A stretch of 64,000 nucleotides of DNA from Streptomyces solicavernae (GTDB lineage Bacteria > Actinomycetota > Actinomycetes > Streptomycetales > Streptomycetaceae). The position numbers were made by a program, and so were the translations under genes. The notes under the pieces were generated by a model. The model was not told the origin of the DNA, searched no databases, and worked only from the letters and a program-made list of their open reading frames with translations. The DNA lies in assembly GCF_029968095.1 (NCBI RefSeq), contig NZ_JASCIR010000028.1, positions 21,513-85,512 on the forward strand, read 5' to 3'. Position 1 is the stretch's first letter. Each line of letters begins with the position of its first letter. Positions 8,922 to 17,374 of the stretch are shown here, in pieces.

Positions 8922-9581
8922 TCAGTGGATGATTCCGGTACGCAGGGCGACGGCGACCATGCCGGCGCGGTCGCCCGTGCCGAGCTTGCGGGCGATGCGG
9001 GCGAGGTGGCTCTTGACGGTGAGGGCGGACAGGCCCATCGAGACACCGATGGCCTTGTTGGACTGGCCCTCCGCGACAAGGCGCAGCACCTCCACCTCGC
9101 GCCCTGACAGCTCGCGGTACCCGCCCGGGTGGCTCGGGGCGCCCGGCGGGCGGCGGTGCATACGGGCGGCGGCGCCGATGGGTGCGGCGCCGGGGCGGGT
9201 GGGGAGGCCGACGTTGGTGCGCGTACCGGTGACGACGTACCCCTTCACGCCGCCCGCGAGGGCGTTGCGCACGGCGCCGATGTCGTCGGCGGCGGAGAGG
9301 GCGAGGCCGTTGGGCCAGCCCGCGGCGCGGGTCTCGGAGAGGAGGGTCAGGCCCGAGCCGTCGGGCAGGTGGACATCGGCGACGCAGATGTCGCGCGGGT
9401 TGCCGATGCGGGGACGGGCCTCGGCGATCGAGGACGCCTCGATGACGTCGCGCACTCCGAGTGCCCAGAGGTGGCGGGTGACGGTGGAACGGACGCGCGG
9501 GTCCGCCACGACGACCATGGCGGTCGGCTTGTTCGGACGGTAGGCGACCAGGCTTGCGGGCTGCTCTAGGAGAACGGACAC
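8922..9581 (-). CDS. whiI: WhiI, atypical response regulator for sporulation
   Basis: The 219-residue protein has a receiver domain at about 20-130 and a LuxR/NarL-type helix-turn-helix at about 150-215 (LSGREVEVLRLVAEG then ALTVKSHLARIARKLG). With the GTG start at 9581 (AGGAGG seven bases upstream), the two pocket aspartates fall at residues 27 and 69, the positions I remember as studied in S. coelicolor WhiI (SCO6029). This supports both name and start. WhiI is an orphan regulator needed for late aerial-hypha development, acting on DNA in the cytoplasm. No sensor kinase is adjacent. It is flanked by rnd and the DUF3000 gene, as in S. coelicolor. The 9582-9860 gap upstream should hold its promoter. 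Confidence 0.88.
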   Translation of the reverse strand: MSVLLEQPASLVAYRPNKPTAMVVVADPRVRSTVTRHLWALGVRDVIEASSIAEARPRIGNPRDICVADVHLPDGSGLTLLSETRAAGWPNGLALSAADDIGAVRNALAGGVKGYVVTGTRTNVGLPTRPGAAPIGAAARMHRRPPGAPSHPGGYRELSGREVEVLRLVAEGQSNKAIGVSMGLSALTVKSHLARIARKLGTGDRAGMVAVALRTGIIH

Positions 9582-9860
9582 CAGGCCTCCTGGGGGAGAT
9601 GGCGGGACGGGGCCGGCTCGGGGAAGAAGCCGGTACAACCGTGCTTTCAAGGTCACAGAGGTCTTCGGCAGCATGTCCGCCCGCCTTTAGCGAATGATCA
9701 CGATTTGGTGACTCGCAATTCGGGCAATTCAGACGTGTGATCGATCATCCGAAGATCGAACCGAGTCCCGCGACGGTCAGCCGCCGGTCAACGACGGTCC
9801 CGTACCGCATCCGTTCGAAGCGTCGGTGGGCCGTACGGATGACGGCCCGTCCCTGTTTTC

Positions 9861-9901
9861 TCGTACGTGCGGGCGGGCCCGGCGTCCGCCCGCACGTACG
9901 A
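9861..9901 (-). terminator. Hairpin downstream of the DUF3000 gene
   Basis: A perfect 16-bp stem (tcgtacgtgcgggcgg and its complement at 9886-9901) with a nine-base loop lies 14 bases beyond the leftward stop at 9915. Confidence 0.75.
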
Positions 9902-9914
9902 CGGAGGAGCGTCT

Positions 9915-10535
9915 TCAGTGCGCCTGGGGGCCGCGGCGCTGCGGCAGGGACACCACCGAGGCGTCCGCGGGGCCGGCCGGGGGGAGGCCGGCGACCTGGC
10001 AGAGCAGATCGCACCAGGCGGCCAGGTGCGCCGCCGTGTCCGGCACCCCGCCGAGCCCCTCGCGCGGCGTCCAGGACGCCCGGATCTCGATCTGCGAGTT
10101 CGGCTGCCGGGTGCCGAGCCCGCCGAAGTAGTGCGAACTGGCCCGGGTGACGGTGCCACTGGGTTCCCCGTACGCGAGGCCGCGGCCCTGCAGGGCGCCG
10201 GTCAGCCAGGACCAGCAGACCTCGGGGAGCAGCGGGTCGGCCGCCATCTCGGGCTCCAGCTCCGCGCGGACCAGGGTCACCAGGCGGAACGTGCCCTGCC
10301 AGGCGTCGTGCCCGGCGGGGTCGTGCAGCAGGACGAGGCGGCCGTCCGCGAGGTCCTCGTCGTCCTCGACCACCGCGGCCTCCAGGGCGTACGCGTGCGG
10401 GGCGAGCCGCTTCGGCGCGGGGGTCGGGTCGATCTCGATCTCCGGCCGCAGCCGGGCCGCGCGCAGCGCGTCCACGGCGGTGCGGAACGGGAGCGGAACA
10501 GCATCAGCCGCCGCATTCCCCTCCCTAGCGTCCAT
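9915..10535 (-). CDS. DUF3000 family protein
   Basis: The soluble 206-residue actinobacterial protein is of unknown function. It has no signal peptide or membrane segment. Recognisable family stretches are VDALRAARLRPEIEIDPTPAP near the N-terminus and SSHYFGGLGTRQPNSQIEIR in the middle. The ATG at 10535 has GGAGG eleven bases upstream; an in-frame ATG at 10577 would add 14 residues but has no ribosome site. It is divergent from hemE across about 130 bp. In S. coelicolor the same family member (SCO6030 by memory) also lies between whiI and hemE. Its role is unknown; haem metabolism is only a guess from position. Confidence 0.75.
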   Translation of the reverse strand: MDAREGNAAADAVPLPFRTAVDALRAARLRPEIEIDPTPAPKRLAPHAYALEAAVVEDDEDLADGRLVLLHDPAGHDAWQGTFRLVTLVRAELEPEMAADPLLPEVCWSWLTGALQGRGLAYGEPSGTVTRASSHYFGGLGTRQPNSQIEIRASWTPREGLGGVPDTAAHLAAWCDLLCQVAGLPPAGPADASVVSLPQRRGPQAH

Positions 10536-10668
10536 CCCGTCAGCATCCTCCGAGAGTCGTCCCTGCACCGCAGCCATGCCGGGAAGATTAAGGGGAACCG
10601 GCCGTTCGCGCAGGGAAGGACACCCGGTCCCGGCCGTGCAGTTCGCGGCACGTGCGAGACTTTCCGAC

Positions 10669-11760
10669 GTGAGCGCCAACGACCTTCCCCGAGCGGGCCA
10701 GCAGCCGAACCCGAACCCGACCGCCGCCGACGCGGTCAAGGACTCCGCCTTCCTGCGGGCGTGCAGGCGCGAGCCCGTGCCGCACACGCCGGCCTGGTTC
10801 ATGCGGCAGGCGGGGCGCTCGCTGCCCGAGTACCTCAAGGTGCGCGAGGGCATCCCGATGCTCGACTCGTGCATGCGGCCCGATCTCGTCACCGAGATCA
10901 CGCTGCAGCCGGTGCGCCGCCACAACGTGGACGCGGCGATCTACTTCAGCGACATCGTCGTCCCTCTGAAGGCCATCGGGATCGACCTCGACATCAAGCC
11001 CGGCGTCGGCCCGGTGGTGGAGCGGCCGATCCGCTCGCGGGCCGACCTGGAGCGGCTGCGCGACCTCACTCCGGAGGACGTCTCGTACGTCTCCGAGGCC
11101 ATCGGCATGCTGACCGGTGAGCTCGGCTCGACCCCGCTGATCGGCTTCGCCGGGGCGCCGTTCACGCTCGCCAGCTACCTCGTGGAGGGCGGCCCGAGCC
11201 GCAACCACGAGCACACCAAGGCCCTGATGTACGGCGACCCGCAGCTCTGGGCCGACCTGCTCGACCGGCTCTCCGACATCACCGCGGCCTTCCTGAAGGT
11301 GCAGATCGAGGCGGGCGCCTCGGCCGTGCAGCTCTTCGACTCCTGGGTGGGCGCCCTGTCGCCCGCCGACTACCGCCGCTCGGTGATGCCCGCCTCGTCG
11401 AAGGTCTTCGAGGCCGTCTCCGGGTACGGGGTGCCGCGCATCCACTTCGGCGTCGGCACCGGGGAACTCCTCGGGCTGCTCGGTGAGGCGGGCGCGGACG
11501 TCGTCGGCGTCGACTGGCGCGTCCCCCTGGACGAGGCCGCCCGCCGCGTCGGCCCCGGCAAGGCGCTGCAGGGCAACCTCGACCCGGCCGTCCTGTTCTC
11601 CACGCGGGACGCGGTCGAGGCCAAGACGGACGAGGTCCTCGCGGCGGCGAACGGCCTGGAGGGTCACATCTTCAACCTCGGACACGGCGTGCTCCCGACC
11701 ACCGACCCGGACGCGCTGACCCGGCTCGTGGAGTACGTGCACACGCGCACCGCTCGCTGA
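10669..11760 (+). CDS. hemE: Uroporphyrinogen decarboxylase
   Basis: The 363-residue cytosolic enzyme decarboxylates the four acetate side chains of uroporphyrinogen III to give coproporphyrinogen III. The N-terminal signature PAWFMRQAGRSLPEY, with the substrate-binding arginines, is intact. So are the YFSDIVVPLKAIGID strand and the C-terminal GNLDPAVLF and NLGHGVLPTTDP motifs. The GTG at 10669 gives the family length. The intergenic space to the divergent DUF3000 gene is about 130 bp and must hold both promoters. The gene feeds the coproporphyrin-dependent haem branch, whose hemG and hemQ lie 1.6 kb downstream. Confidence 0.95.
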   Translation: MSANDLPRAGQQPNPNPTAADAVKDSAFLRACRREPVPHTPAWFMRQAGRSLPEYLKVREGIPMLDSCMRPDLVTEITLQPVRRHNVDAAIYFSDIVVPLKAIGIDLDIKPGVGPVVERPIRSRADLERLRDLTPEDVSYVSEAIGMLTGELGSTPLIGFAGAPFTLASYLVEGGPSRNHEHTKALMYGDPQLWADLLDRLSDITAAFLKVQIEAGASAVQLFDSWVGALSPADYRRSVMPASSKVFEAVSGYGVPRIHFGVGTGELLGLLGEAGADVVGVDWRVPLDEAARRVGPGKALQGNLDPAVLFSTRDAVEAKTDEVLAAANGLEGHIFNLGHGVLPTTDPDALTRLVEYVHTRTAR

Positions 11761-11786
11761 GGGACGCCTATCCGGCGGAGGTCTGC

Positions 11787-11861
11787 GCTTTCCTGTACTG
11801 GGCTTTCCTGTACTGGGCTCTCGTGTACTGGGCTCTCGTGTACTGGGCTCTCCGGTAAATG
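11787..11861. repeat. 15-bp tandem repeat after hemE
   Basis: Four full units and a fifth degenerate unit follow the pattern gctYtcStgtactgg with a period of exactly 15. They lie between the hemE stop and the terminator hairpin. They do not encode a protein on either strand that I can support. Confidence 0.85.
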
Positions 11862-11870
11862 GCTGGAAAC

Positions 11871-11900
11871 GAGCGCCCCCGGCCGCGTCCGGGGGCGCTC
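11871..11900. terminator. Bidirectional hairpin between convergent hemE and flavoprotein genes
   Basis: A 12-bp stem gagcgcccccgg with a six-base loop is found at the convergent junction. Its right arm overlaps the stop codon of the leftward flavoprotein gene. Confidence 0.7.
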
Positions 11901-13281
11901 AGCCCGCTCTCCGCACCGCCGTCACCGCCTTCCGGGCCGCCACCAGGACCGGGTCCCAGACCGGGGAGAAGGGCGGTGCGTAGCCCAGGTCGAGGGTGGT
12001 GAGCTGGGTGACGGTCAGGCCGGCCGTGAGCGCGACCGCCGCCACGTCCACGCGCTTGGCGGCGCCCTCGCGGCCGACGATCTGGACGCCGAGGAGCCGG
12101 CCCGTGCGGCGCTCGGCGAGCATCTTGACCGTCATCAGGGCGGCGCCCGGGAAGTAGCCCGCGCGGCTGGTCGACTCGATGGTGGCCGTGACGTACTGCA
12201 GGCCCGCCGCCTGGGCGTCCTTCTCGCGCAGGCCCGTACGCGCGATCTCCAGGTCGCAGACCTTGCTGACCGCCGTGCCGACGACGCCCGGGAACGTGCC
12301 GTAGTCCCCGCCGACGCCCGAGCCGATGATCTGGCCGTGTTTGTTGGCGTGGGTGCCGAGGGCGATGTGGCGTTCGCGGCCGGAGACCAGGTCGAGGACC
12401 TCGACACAGTCGCCGCCCGCCCAGATGGCCCCCTCTGCGCGTGGGTCGCGCACGCGCATCGCCAAGTCCGTGAGCAGGCCGCCGTGTTCACCGAGGGGCA
12501 GGCCGGCGTTGCGGGCCAGGCCCGTGTTCGGGCGGACGCCGATGCCGAGGATCACGACGTCCGCCGCGTACTCCGCGTCGTCCGTGGCGACCGCGCGGAC
12601 CCGGCCGTCCTCGCCGGTGAGGATCTTCGTGACCTCGGCGTCGTTGACCATCTCCATGCCCAGGCCGGTCATGGCCTCGCCGACGAGCGCGCCCATGTCG
12701 GGGTCGAGCGTCGCCATGGGCTGGGCGCCGCGGTTGACGACCGTGACCCGATAGCCCCGGTTGGCCAGCGCCTCCGCCATCTCCACGCCGATGTACCCGG
12801 CGCCCACCACGACCGCCCGCTCACCGCGCGTGTGCCGCAGCGTGTCGAGCAGCGCCTCGCCGTCCTCCAGGGTCTGCACGCCGTGCACGCCCGGGGCGTC
12901 GATCCCCGGCAGCTCCGGGCGGACCGGGAGGGCGCCGGTGGCGATCACGAGCTTGTCGTACGCCGTCCAGTACTCCTCGCCCGACTCCAGGTCACGGGCG
13001 CGGACCCGCCGCCCCGGCACGTCGATCTCCGTGACCTCCGTGCGCATCCGCAGGTCGATCGAGCGCTCCCGGTGCTCCTCGGGCGTACGGGCGATCAGCG
13101 CGTCCCGGCTGTCGACGTCCCCTCCCACCCAGTACGGGATGCCGCAGGCGGAGTAGGACGTGAAGCGGCCCCGCTCGAACGCGACGATCTCCAACTCGTC
13201 CGGCCCCTGCAGCCTGCGCGCCTGCGACGCCGCCGACATGCCCGCGGCGTCGGCCCCGATGACCACCAGTCGTTCGCTCAT
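11899..13281 (-). CDS. FAD-dependent pyridine nucleotide-disulfide oxidoreductase, CoA-disulfide reductase-like
   Basis: The 460-residue flavoprotein begins with VVIGADAAGMSAASQAR, a variant FAD-binding GxGxxG. It has YSACGIPYW near residue 45, the position of the single redox cysteine in CoA-disulfide reductases and NADH oxidases. The NAD(P)-binding motif VVVGAGYIGVEMAEALA is near 155, the second FAD motif IWAGGDCVE near 290, and a dimerisation domain follows. It likely reduces CoA disulfide or a similar thiol/persulfide, or oxygen, using NAD(P)H; the substrate cannot be fixed. It is divergent from hemG and convergent with hemE. Spacing and length (family 440-470) are normal. Confidence 0.82.
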   Translation of the reverse strand: MSERLVVIGADAAGMSAASQARRLQGPDELEIVAFERGRFTSYSACGIPYWVGGDVDSRDALIARTPEEHRERSIDLRMRTEVTEIDVPGRRVRARDLESGEEYWTAYDKLVIATGALPVRPELPGIDAPGVHGVQTLEDGEALLDTLRHTRGERAVVVGAGYIGVEMAEALANRGYRVTVVNRGAQPMATLDPDMGALVGEAMTGLGMEMVNDAEVTKILTGEDGRVRAVATDDAEYAADVVILGIGVRPNTGLARNAGLPLGEHGGLLTDLAMRVRDPRAEGAIWAGGDCVEVLDLVSGRERHIALGTHANKHGQIIGSGVGGDYGTFPGVVGTAVSKVCDLEIARTGLREKDAQAAGLQYVTATIESTSRAGYFPGAALMTVKMLAERRTGRLLGVQIVGREGAAKRVDVAAVALTAGLTVTQLTTLDLGYAPPFSPVWDPVLVAARKAVTAVRRAG

Positions 13282-13394
13282 GCGCCCACGCTACGACGCG
13301 GCACGCGCCGCCCGGCCCGAGTTCCCGCTTTCCTCTGCTGTCAGCGAAGCGCCCGACGGGCCGGACGCACGGCCGGGTCTGAGAGGCTGGGCCC

Positions 13395-14876
13395 ATGCGC
13401 GAAACGGATCGCCCCTCGGGCTCGGAGCAGGCAGGACCGGTGCACGCCGTCGTCGTCGGAGGCGGCATCGCCGGGCTCGCGGCCGCGCACCGGCTGCTCG
13501 CCACCGGCGCCCGCGTCACCGTCCTGGAAGCCTCCGGCCGGCTCGGCGGCAAGCTGCACGCCGGACAGATCGAGGGCGTCCGCGTCGACCTCGGCGCCGA
13601 GTCCATGCTCGCCCGGCGGCCCGAAGCGGTCGCCCTCGCCCGCGAGGTGGGGCTCGACGCCGCGCTGCAGCCGCCCGCCGTCGCGAGCGCCGCGCTGTGG
13701 AACCGCGGGCAGCTCACCCCCATGCCGAAGGGCCACGTGATGGGCGTGCCCGGCGACGCCGACGTCCTCGCGGGCGTGCTGTCCACCGAGGGCCTGCGCC
13801 GCGTCGAGGCCGAGCGGGAACTGCCGCCCACGGAGCCCGGCGAGATCGGCGAGGACATCGCCGTCGGCGCGTACGTCGCCGCGCGGGTGGGCCGCGAAGT
13901 CGTGGACCGCCTGGTGGAGCCGCTGCTCGGCGGGGTGTACGCGGGCGACGCGTACCGCCTGTCGCTGCGCATGGCCGTGCCGCAGCTCTACGACGTCGCG
14001 CGCTCCGGCGGCTCGCTGCTCGCCGGGGTCCGTGCCGTGCAGGAGCGGGCCGCCCGGCGGCAGCAGGACGGGCCCGTGTTCATGGGCATCGAGGGCGGCA
14101 TCGGCCGGCTGCCCCTCGCGGTCGCCGACGCGGTACGCGCCAAGGGCGGCGAAATCGCCCTCCACGCGCGCGTGGACGCCGTCCGCCGCACCCCCGGCGG
14201 CTGGTCCGTGCGCACCGAAGGCCGTGAACTCACCGCCGACGCCGTGGTCCTGGCCGTGCCCGCCCCGCACGCCGCCCGGCTGCTCGACGCGGACGCGCCC
14301 GCCGCGGCCGCCGAACTGCGCGCCGTCGAGTACGCGTCGATGGCCCTGATGACGCTCGCCTACCGGCGCCGGGACGTGGACCTGCCCGCCGGCAGCGGCT
14401 TCCTCGTACCGCCCGTGGACGGGCACACCATCAAGGCGTCCACGTTCGCCTCGCAGAAGTGGGGCTGGATCGCCGAGGAGAACCCCGAGCTGCTCGTGCT
14501 GCGCACCTCCGTGGGCCGGCACGGCGAGGAGGAGGTGCTTCAGCGCGCCGACGAGGAGCTGGTGGACGTCTCGCGGGCAGACCTGCGCGCGGCCGTCGGC
14601 CTGACCGCCGCGCCCGTCGCCACCCGCGTCACACGCTGGAACGACGGCCTGCCGCAGTACCCCGTCGGGCACCACGCGCGCGTGGCGCGGATCCGCGCGC
14701 ACGTCGCCGGGCTGCCGGGCCTCGCGGTGTGCGGCGCGGCGTACGACGGCGTCGGCATCCCGGCCTGCATCGCGAGCGCGCACGCGGCGGTCGACCAGCT
14801 GGCAGGCGACCGTACGGGCATCGGTCTGCTGAGTGCGAACCCGGTGCAGAGCCTGCACGGCGGCGGAGGAGAATAG
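13395..14876 (+). CDS. hemG: HemG/HemY-type oxygen-dependent coproporphyrinogen III / protoporphyrinogen oxidase
   Basis: The 493-residue flavoenzyme has an N-terminal FAD-binding motif VVVGGGIAGLAAAHRLL and the FAD-proximal VDLGAESMLARRPEAV. PLLGGVYAGDAYRLSLRMAVP, typical of the HemY family, is near residue 180, and the C-terminal VAVCGAAYDGVGIPACIASA-type FAD motif is present. In Actinobacteria this family (also called CgoX) oxidises coproporphyrinogen III to coproporphyrin III, before iron insertion and HemQ decarboxylation. The product of hemE is its direct substrate. It is the first gene of a two-gene operon, four bases ahead of hemQ. Confidence 0.92.
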   Translation: MRETDRPSGSEQAGPVHAVVVGGGIAGLAAAHRLLATGARVTVLEASGRLGGKLHAGQIEGVRVDLGAESMLARRPEAVALAREVGLDAALQPPAVASAALWNRGQLTPMPKGHVMGVPGDADVLAGVLSTEGLRRVEAERELPPTEPGEIGEDIAVGAYVAARVGREVVDRLVEPLLGGVYAGDAYRLSLRMAVPQLYDVARSGGSLLAGVRAVQERAARRQQDGPVFMGIEGGIGRLPLAVADAVRAKGGEIALHARVDAVRRTPGGWSVRTEGRELTADAVVLAVPAPHAARLLDADAPAAAAELRAVEYASMALMTLAYRRRDVDLPAGSGFLVPPVDGHTIKASTFASQKWGWIAEENPELLVLRTSVGRHGEEEVLQRADEELVDVSRADLRAAVGLTAAPVATRVTRWNDGLPQYPVGHHARVARIRAHVAGLPGLAVCGAAYDGVGIPACIASAHAAVDQLAGDRTGIGLLSANPVQSLHGGGGE

Positions 14877-14880
14877 CCGC

Positions 14881-15600
14881 ATGAGTGACGACGCCCCCGC
14901 CAAGATCCCCAACGCCGGCAAGAAGGCCAAGGACCTCAACGAGGTCATCCGCTACACGCTGTGGTCGGTCTTCAAGCTGAAGGACGTGCTGCCCGAAGAC
15001 CGCGCCGGTTACGCCGACGAGGTCCAGGACCTGTTCGACCAGCTCGCCGCCAAGGACATCACCGTCCGCGGCACGTACGACGTCTCCGGACTGCGCGCCG
15101 ACGCCGACGTCATGATCTGGTGGCACGCCGAGACGGCCGACGAGCTGCAGGAGGCGTACAACCTCTTCCGCCGCACCAAGCTCGGCCGCGCCCTGGAGCC
15201 GGTCTGGTCGAACATGGCGCTGCACCGCCCCGCCGAGTTCAACAAGGCGCACATCCCGGCGTTCCTCGCCGACGAGACGCCCCGCAACTATGTGAGCGTC
15301 TACCCCTTCGTGCGCTCGTACGACTGGTACCTGCTGCCCGACGAGGACCGTCGCCGCATGCTCGCCGACCACGGCAAGATGGCCCGCGGCTACCCGGACG
15401 TGCGCGCCAACACCGTCGCGTCGTTCTCCCTCGGGGACTACGAATGGCTGCTCGCCTTCGAGGCGGACGAGCTGTACCGGATCGTGGACCTGATGCGGCA
15501 CCTGCGGGCTTCCGAGGCGCGGATGCACGTGCGCGAAGAGGTGCCGTTCTTCACGGGGCGCCGCAAGTCTGTCGCCGACCTCGTGGCCGGCCTCGCCTGA
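14881..15600 (+). CDS. hemQ: Coproheme decarboxylase HemQ (chlorite-dismutase family)
   Basis: The 239-residue protein of the chlorite-dismutase/HemQ family carries out the last step of the coproporphyrin-dependent pathway, converting iron coproporphyrin III to haem b with peroxide. The N-terminal half has LNEVIRYTLWSVFKL. The second half has SYDWYLLPDEDRRRMLADHG and ANTVASFSLGDYEWLLAFEA, conserved in actinobacterial HemQ. The ATG at 14881 follows the hemG stop by four bases with GGCGGAGGAGAA in front, so the two are translationally coupled. A ferrochelatase gene is not in the window. A strong hairpin follows. Confidence 0.93.
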   Translation: MSDDAPAKIPNAGKKAKDLNEVIRYTLWSVFKLKDVLPEDRAGYADEVQDLFDQLAAKDITVRGTYDVSGLRADADVMIWWHAETADELQEAYNLFRRTKLGRALEPVWSNMALHRPAEFNKAHIPAFLADETPRNYVSVYPFVRSYDWYLLPDEDRRRMLADHGKMARGYPDVRANTVASFSLGDYEWLLAFEADELYRIVDLMRHLRASEARMHVREEVPFFTGRRKSVADLVAGLA

Positions 15601-15610
15601 GCAGCACGGA

Positions 15611-15663
15611 CGAAGGGGCCGCAGCCAGAGCACCGGCCCAGAACATCGGCTGCGGCCCCTTCG
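15611..15663. terminator. Bidirectional hairpin between hemQ and the peptidase
   Basis: Sixteen-base arms (cgaaggggccgcagcc at 15611-15626 and its complement at 15648-15663) flank a 21-base loop. The hairpin ends ten bases before the convergent peptidase stop. Confidence 0.75.
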
Positions 15664-15672
15664 CGTACGGGT

Positions 15673-17232
15673 TCAGCGCGCCTCCGGCTCCGCGCGCGGT
15701 GCGCATTCCGAGCGGGGGGTCCTCGGGGTGCGGCCGGTCAGCATGTACGTGTCCACGTGCTTGTTGACGCACTCGTTCGGGCCGCCCGCGATGCCGTGCG
15801 TCCCCGCGTCCCGCTCCGTGACGAGCGCGGAGCCGGCCAGCCTGCGGTGCAGTTCGACCGCGCCCTTGTACGGGGTCGCCGCGTCCCGCTCCGCCGCGAG
15901 GATCAGCGTGCCGGGCAGCGCACCCGGCGCCGTACGGACGTCCACGGGCTGCTGCCGGGGCGCGGGCCAGTAGGCGCACGGCAGGTTCATCCAGGCGTTG
16001 TCCCAGGTCTCGAAGGGCGCCAGCCGGGCAAGCGCCGAGTTGTCGCGGTCCCAAGTGGCGAAGTCCCGGGGCCAGTTGCCGGAGTCGTTGCACTCGACGG
16101 CGGTATAGACCGCGTTGCTGTTCTCGTTCTCCACGGCCGCCTGCGGCTTCGGCGCGGCCAGCTCGATCAGCGGCTCCGGGTCGCCCTTCAGATACTTCGA
16201 CAGGGCGGTGGCGCTGCGCGGCCAGTAGTCGTCGGAGTACCCGGCCTGCAGGAACGCCGACTGCAGCTGCCCGGGGCCGACCTTCCCGCCGGCCGGTTTG
16301 CGGGCGAGCCGGTCGCGCACCTTCTCGTAGCTGCGCTGCACCGCGCGGGCCGACGTGCCCAGGCCGTACGTCTTGTCGTGCTCGGCCACCCAGCCGCGGA
16401 AGTCCGCCCAGCGCGCCTCGAACGCCAGGGACTGGTCGAGGTTGTTGCGGTACCAGATCTGCTTCGGGTCCGGGTTGACCGCCGAGTCGAACACCATGCG
16501 GCGCACGTGCGAGGGGAACAGCGTGGCGTACACCGCGCCGAAGTACGTCCCGTACGAGGCGCCCATGAAGTTGAGCTTCTGCTCGCCGAGCGCCGCCCGC
16601 AGCACATCCAGGTCACGGGCGTTGTTCAGCGTGTTGTAGTGCCGCAGGTCCGCGCCCGCGTTCCGCTCGCAGCCCGCCGCGTACGCCTTCGCCTGCGCGA
16701 TGCGCTTCCGCTTGTGGGCGCGGTCCGGGTGGGTCGGCTCCTCGCTCGGGGCCTTCGCGAACTCCTTCGGGGCCTGGCAGGAAAGCGGTGCCGAACGGCC
16801 CACGCCGCGCGGGGCGTAGCCGACGAAGTCGTAGGCCTTCGCGATGCGCCGCCACTCCGGCAGGCCCGCCGCCAGCGGCCAGTACATGCCGGAGCCGCCG
16901 GGGCCGCCCGGGTTGAAGACGAACGCGCCCTGCCGCTCGGACGCCTTGCCCTTGGCCTTGACGCGGCTGACGGTCAGCTCGATCTTCTCGCCGTCGGGCT
17001 TCGCGTAGTCGAGGGGCACGGTCACGGTCGCGCACTTCACGGAATCCGGCAGGGCCTCCTCCTTCGGGCACGCCGCCCAGTCGAGCCCGGCGGCCGCGGC
17101 GCGCTGCGCGGCCTCCGCGGTGCCGCGCGCCTCCGCGGTCCGAGGAGGCGCGGGGGCGCCGGACGCGGGGGCGGCGACCAGGGAGGTGAGGACCAGTGAA
17201 CCGGCGAATCCGTACAGCAGTGGCGCACGCAT
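15673..17232 (-). CDS. Secreted alpha/beta-hydrolase, S33 tripeptidyl aminopeptidase family
   Basis: The 519-residue exported protein has a typical Sec signal peptide (about 25 residues, cleaving after APASGA). An S33 alpha/beta-hydrolase domain follows, with the nucleophile elbow GASYGTYFG near residue 220, and a C-terminal TAP-like domain carries the acid and the histidine (ERDAGTHGI). FNPGGPGGSGMYWPLAAGLP is the oxyanion loop of this family. Such enzymes remove tripeptides or related units from peptide N-termini outside the cell and are common in Streptomyces supernatants. The ATG at 17232 is used because it opens the signal peptide. It is convergent with hemQ. Confidence 0.87.
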   Translation of the reverse strand: MRAPLLYGFAGSLVLTSLVAAPASGAPAPPRTAEARGTAEAAQRAAAAGLDWAACPKEEALPDSVKCATVTVPLDYAKPDGEKIELTVSRVKAKGKASERQGAFVFNPGGPGGSGMYWPLAAGLPEWRRIAKAYDFVGYAPRGVGRSAPLSCQAPKEFAKAPSEEPTHPDRAHKRKRIAQAKAYAAGCERNAGADLRHYNTLNNARDLDVLRAALGEQKLNFMGASYGTYFGAVYATLFPSHVRRMVFDSAVNPDPKQIWYRNNLDQSLAFEARWADFRGWVAEHDKTYGLGTSARAVQRSYEKVRDRLARKPAGGKVGPGQLQSAFLQAGYSDDYWPRSATALSKYLKGDPEPLIELAAPKPQAAVENENSNAVYTAVECNDSGNWPRDFATWDRDNSALARLAPFETWDNAWMNLPCAYWPAPRQQPVDVRTAPGALPGTLILAAERDAATPYKGAVELHRRLAGSALVTERDAGTHGIAGGPNECVNKHVDTYMLTGRTPRTPRSECAPRAEPEAR

Positions 17233-17374
17233 CGTGCTGGGGAGTCCCTTCGGGCGGCGGCAGAACAGAAGGGATCCTTCGGCGGGCGGTCGGCGAAGTA
17301 AAGCAGCGCCGCGCCCGGCGGCGGCTATTGACCCTGACGAGTCAGCGCGCGGGGCCGGGTCAGCTGCCGGGGGG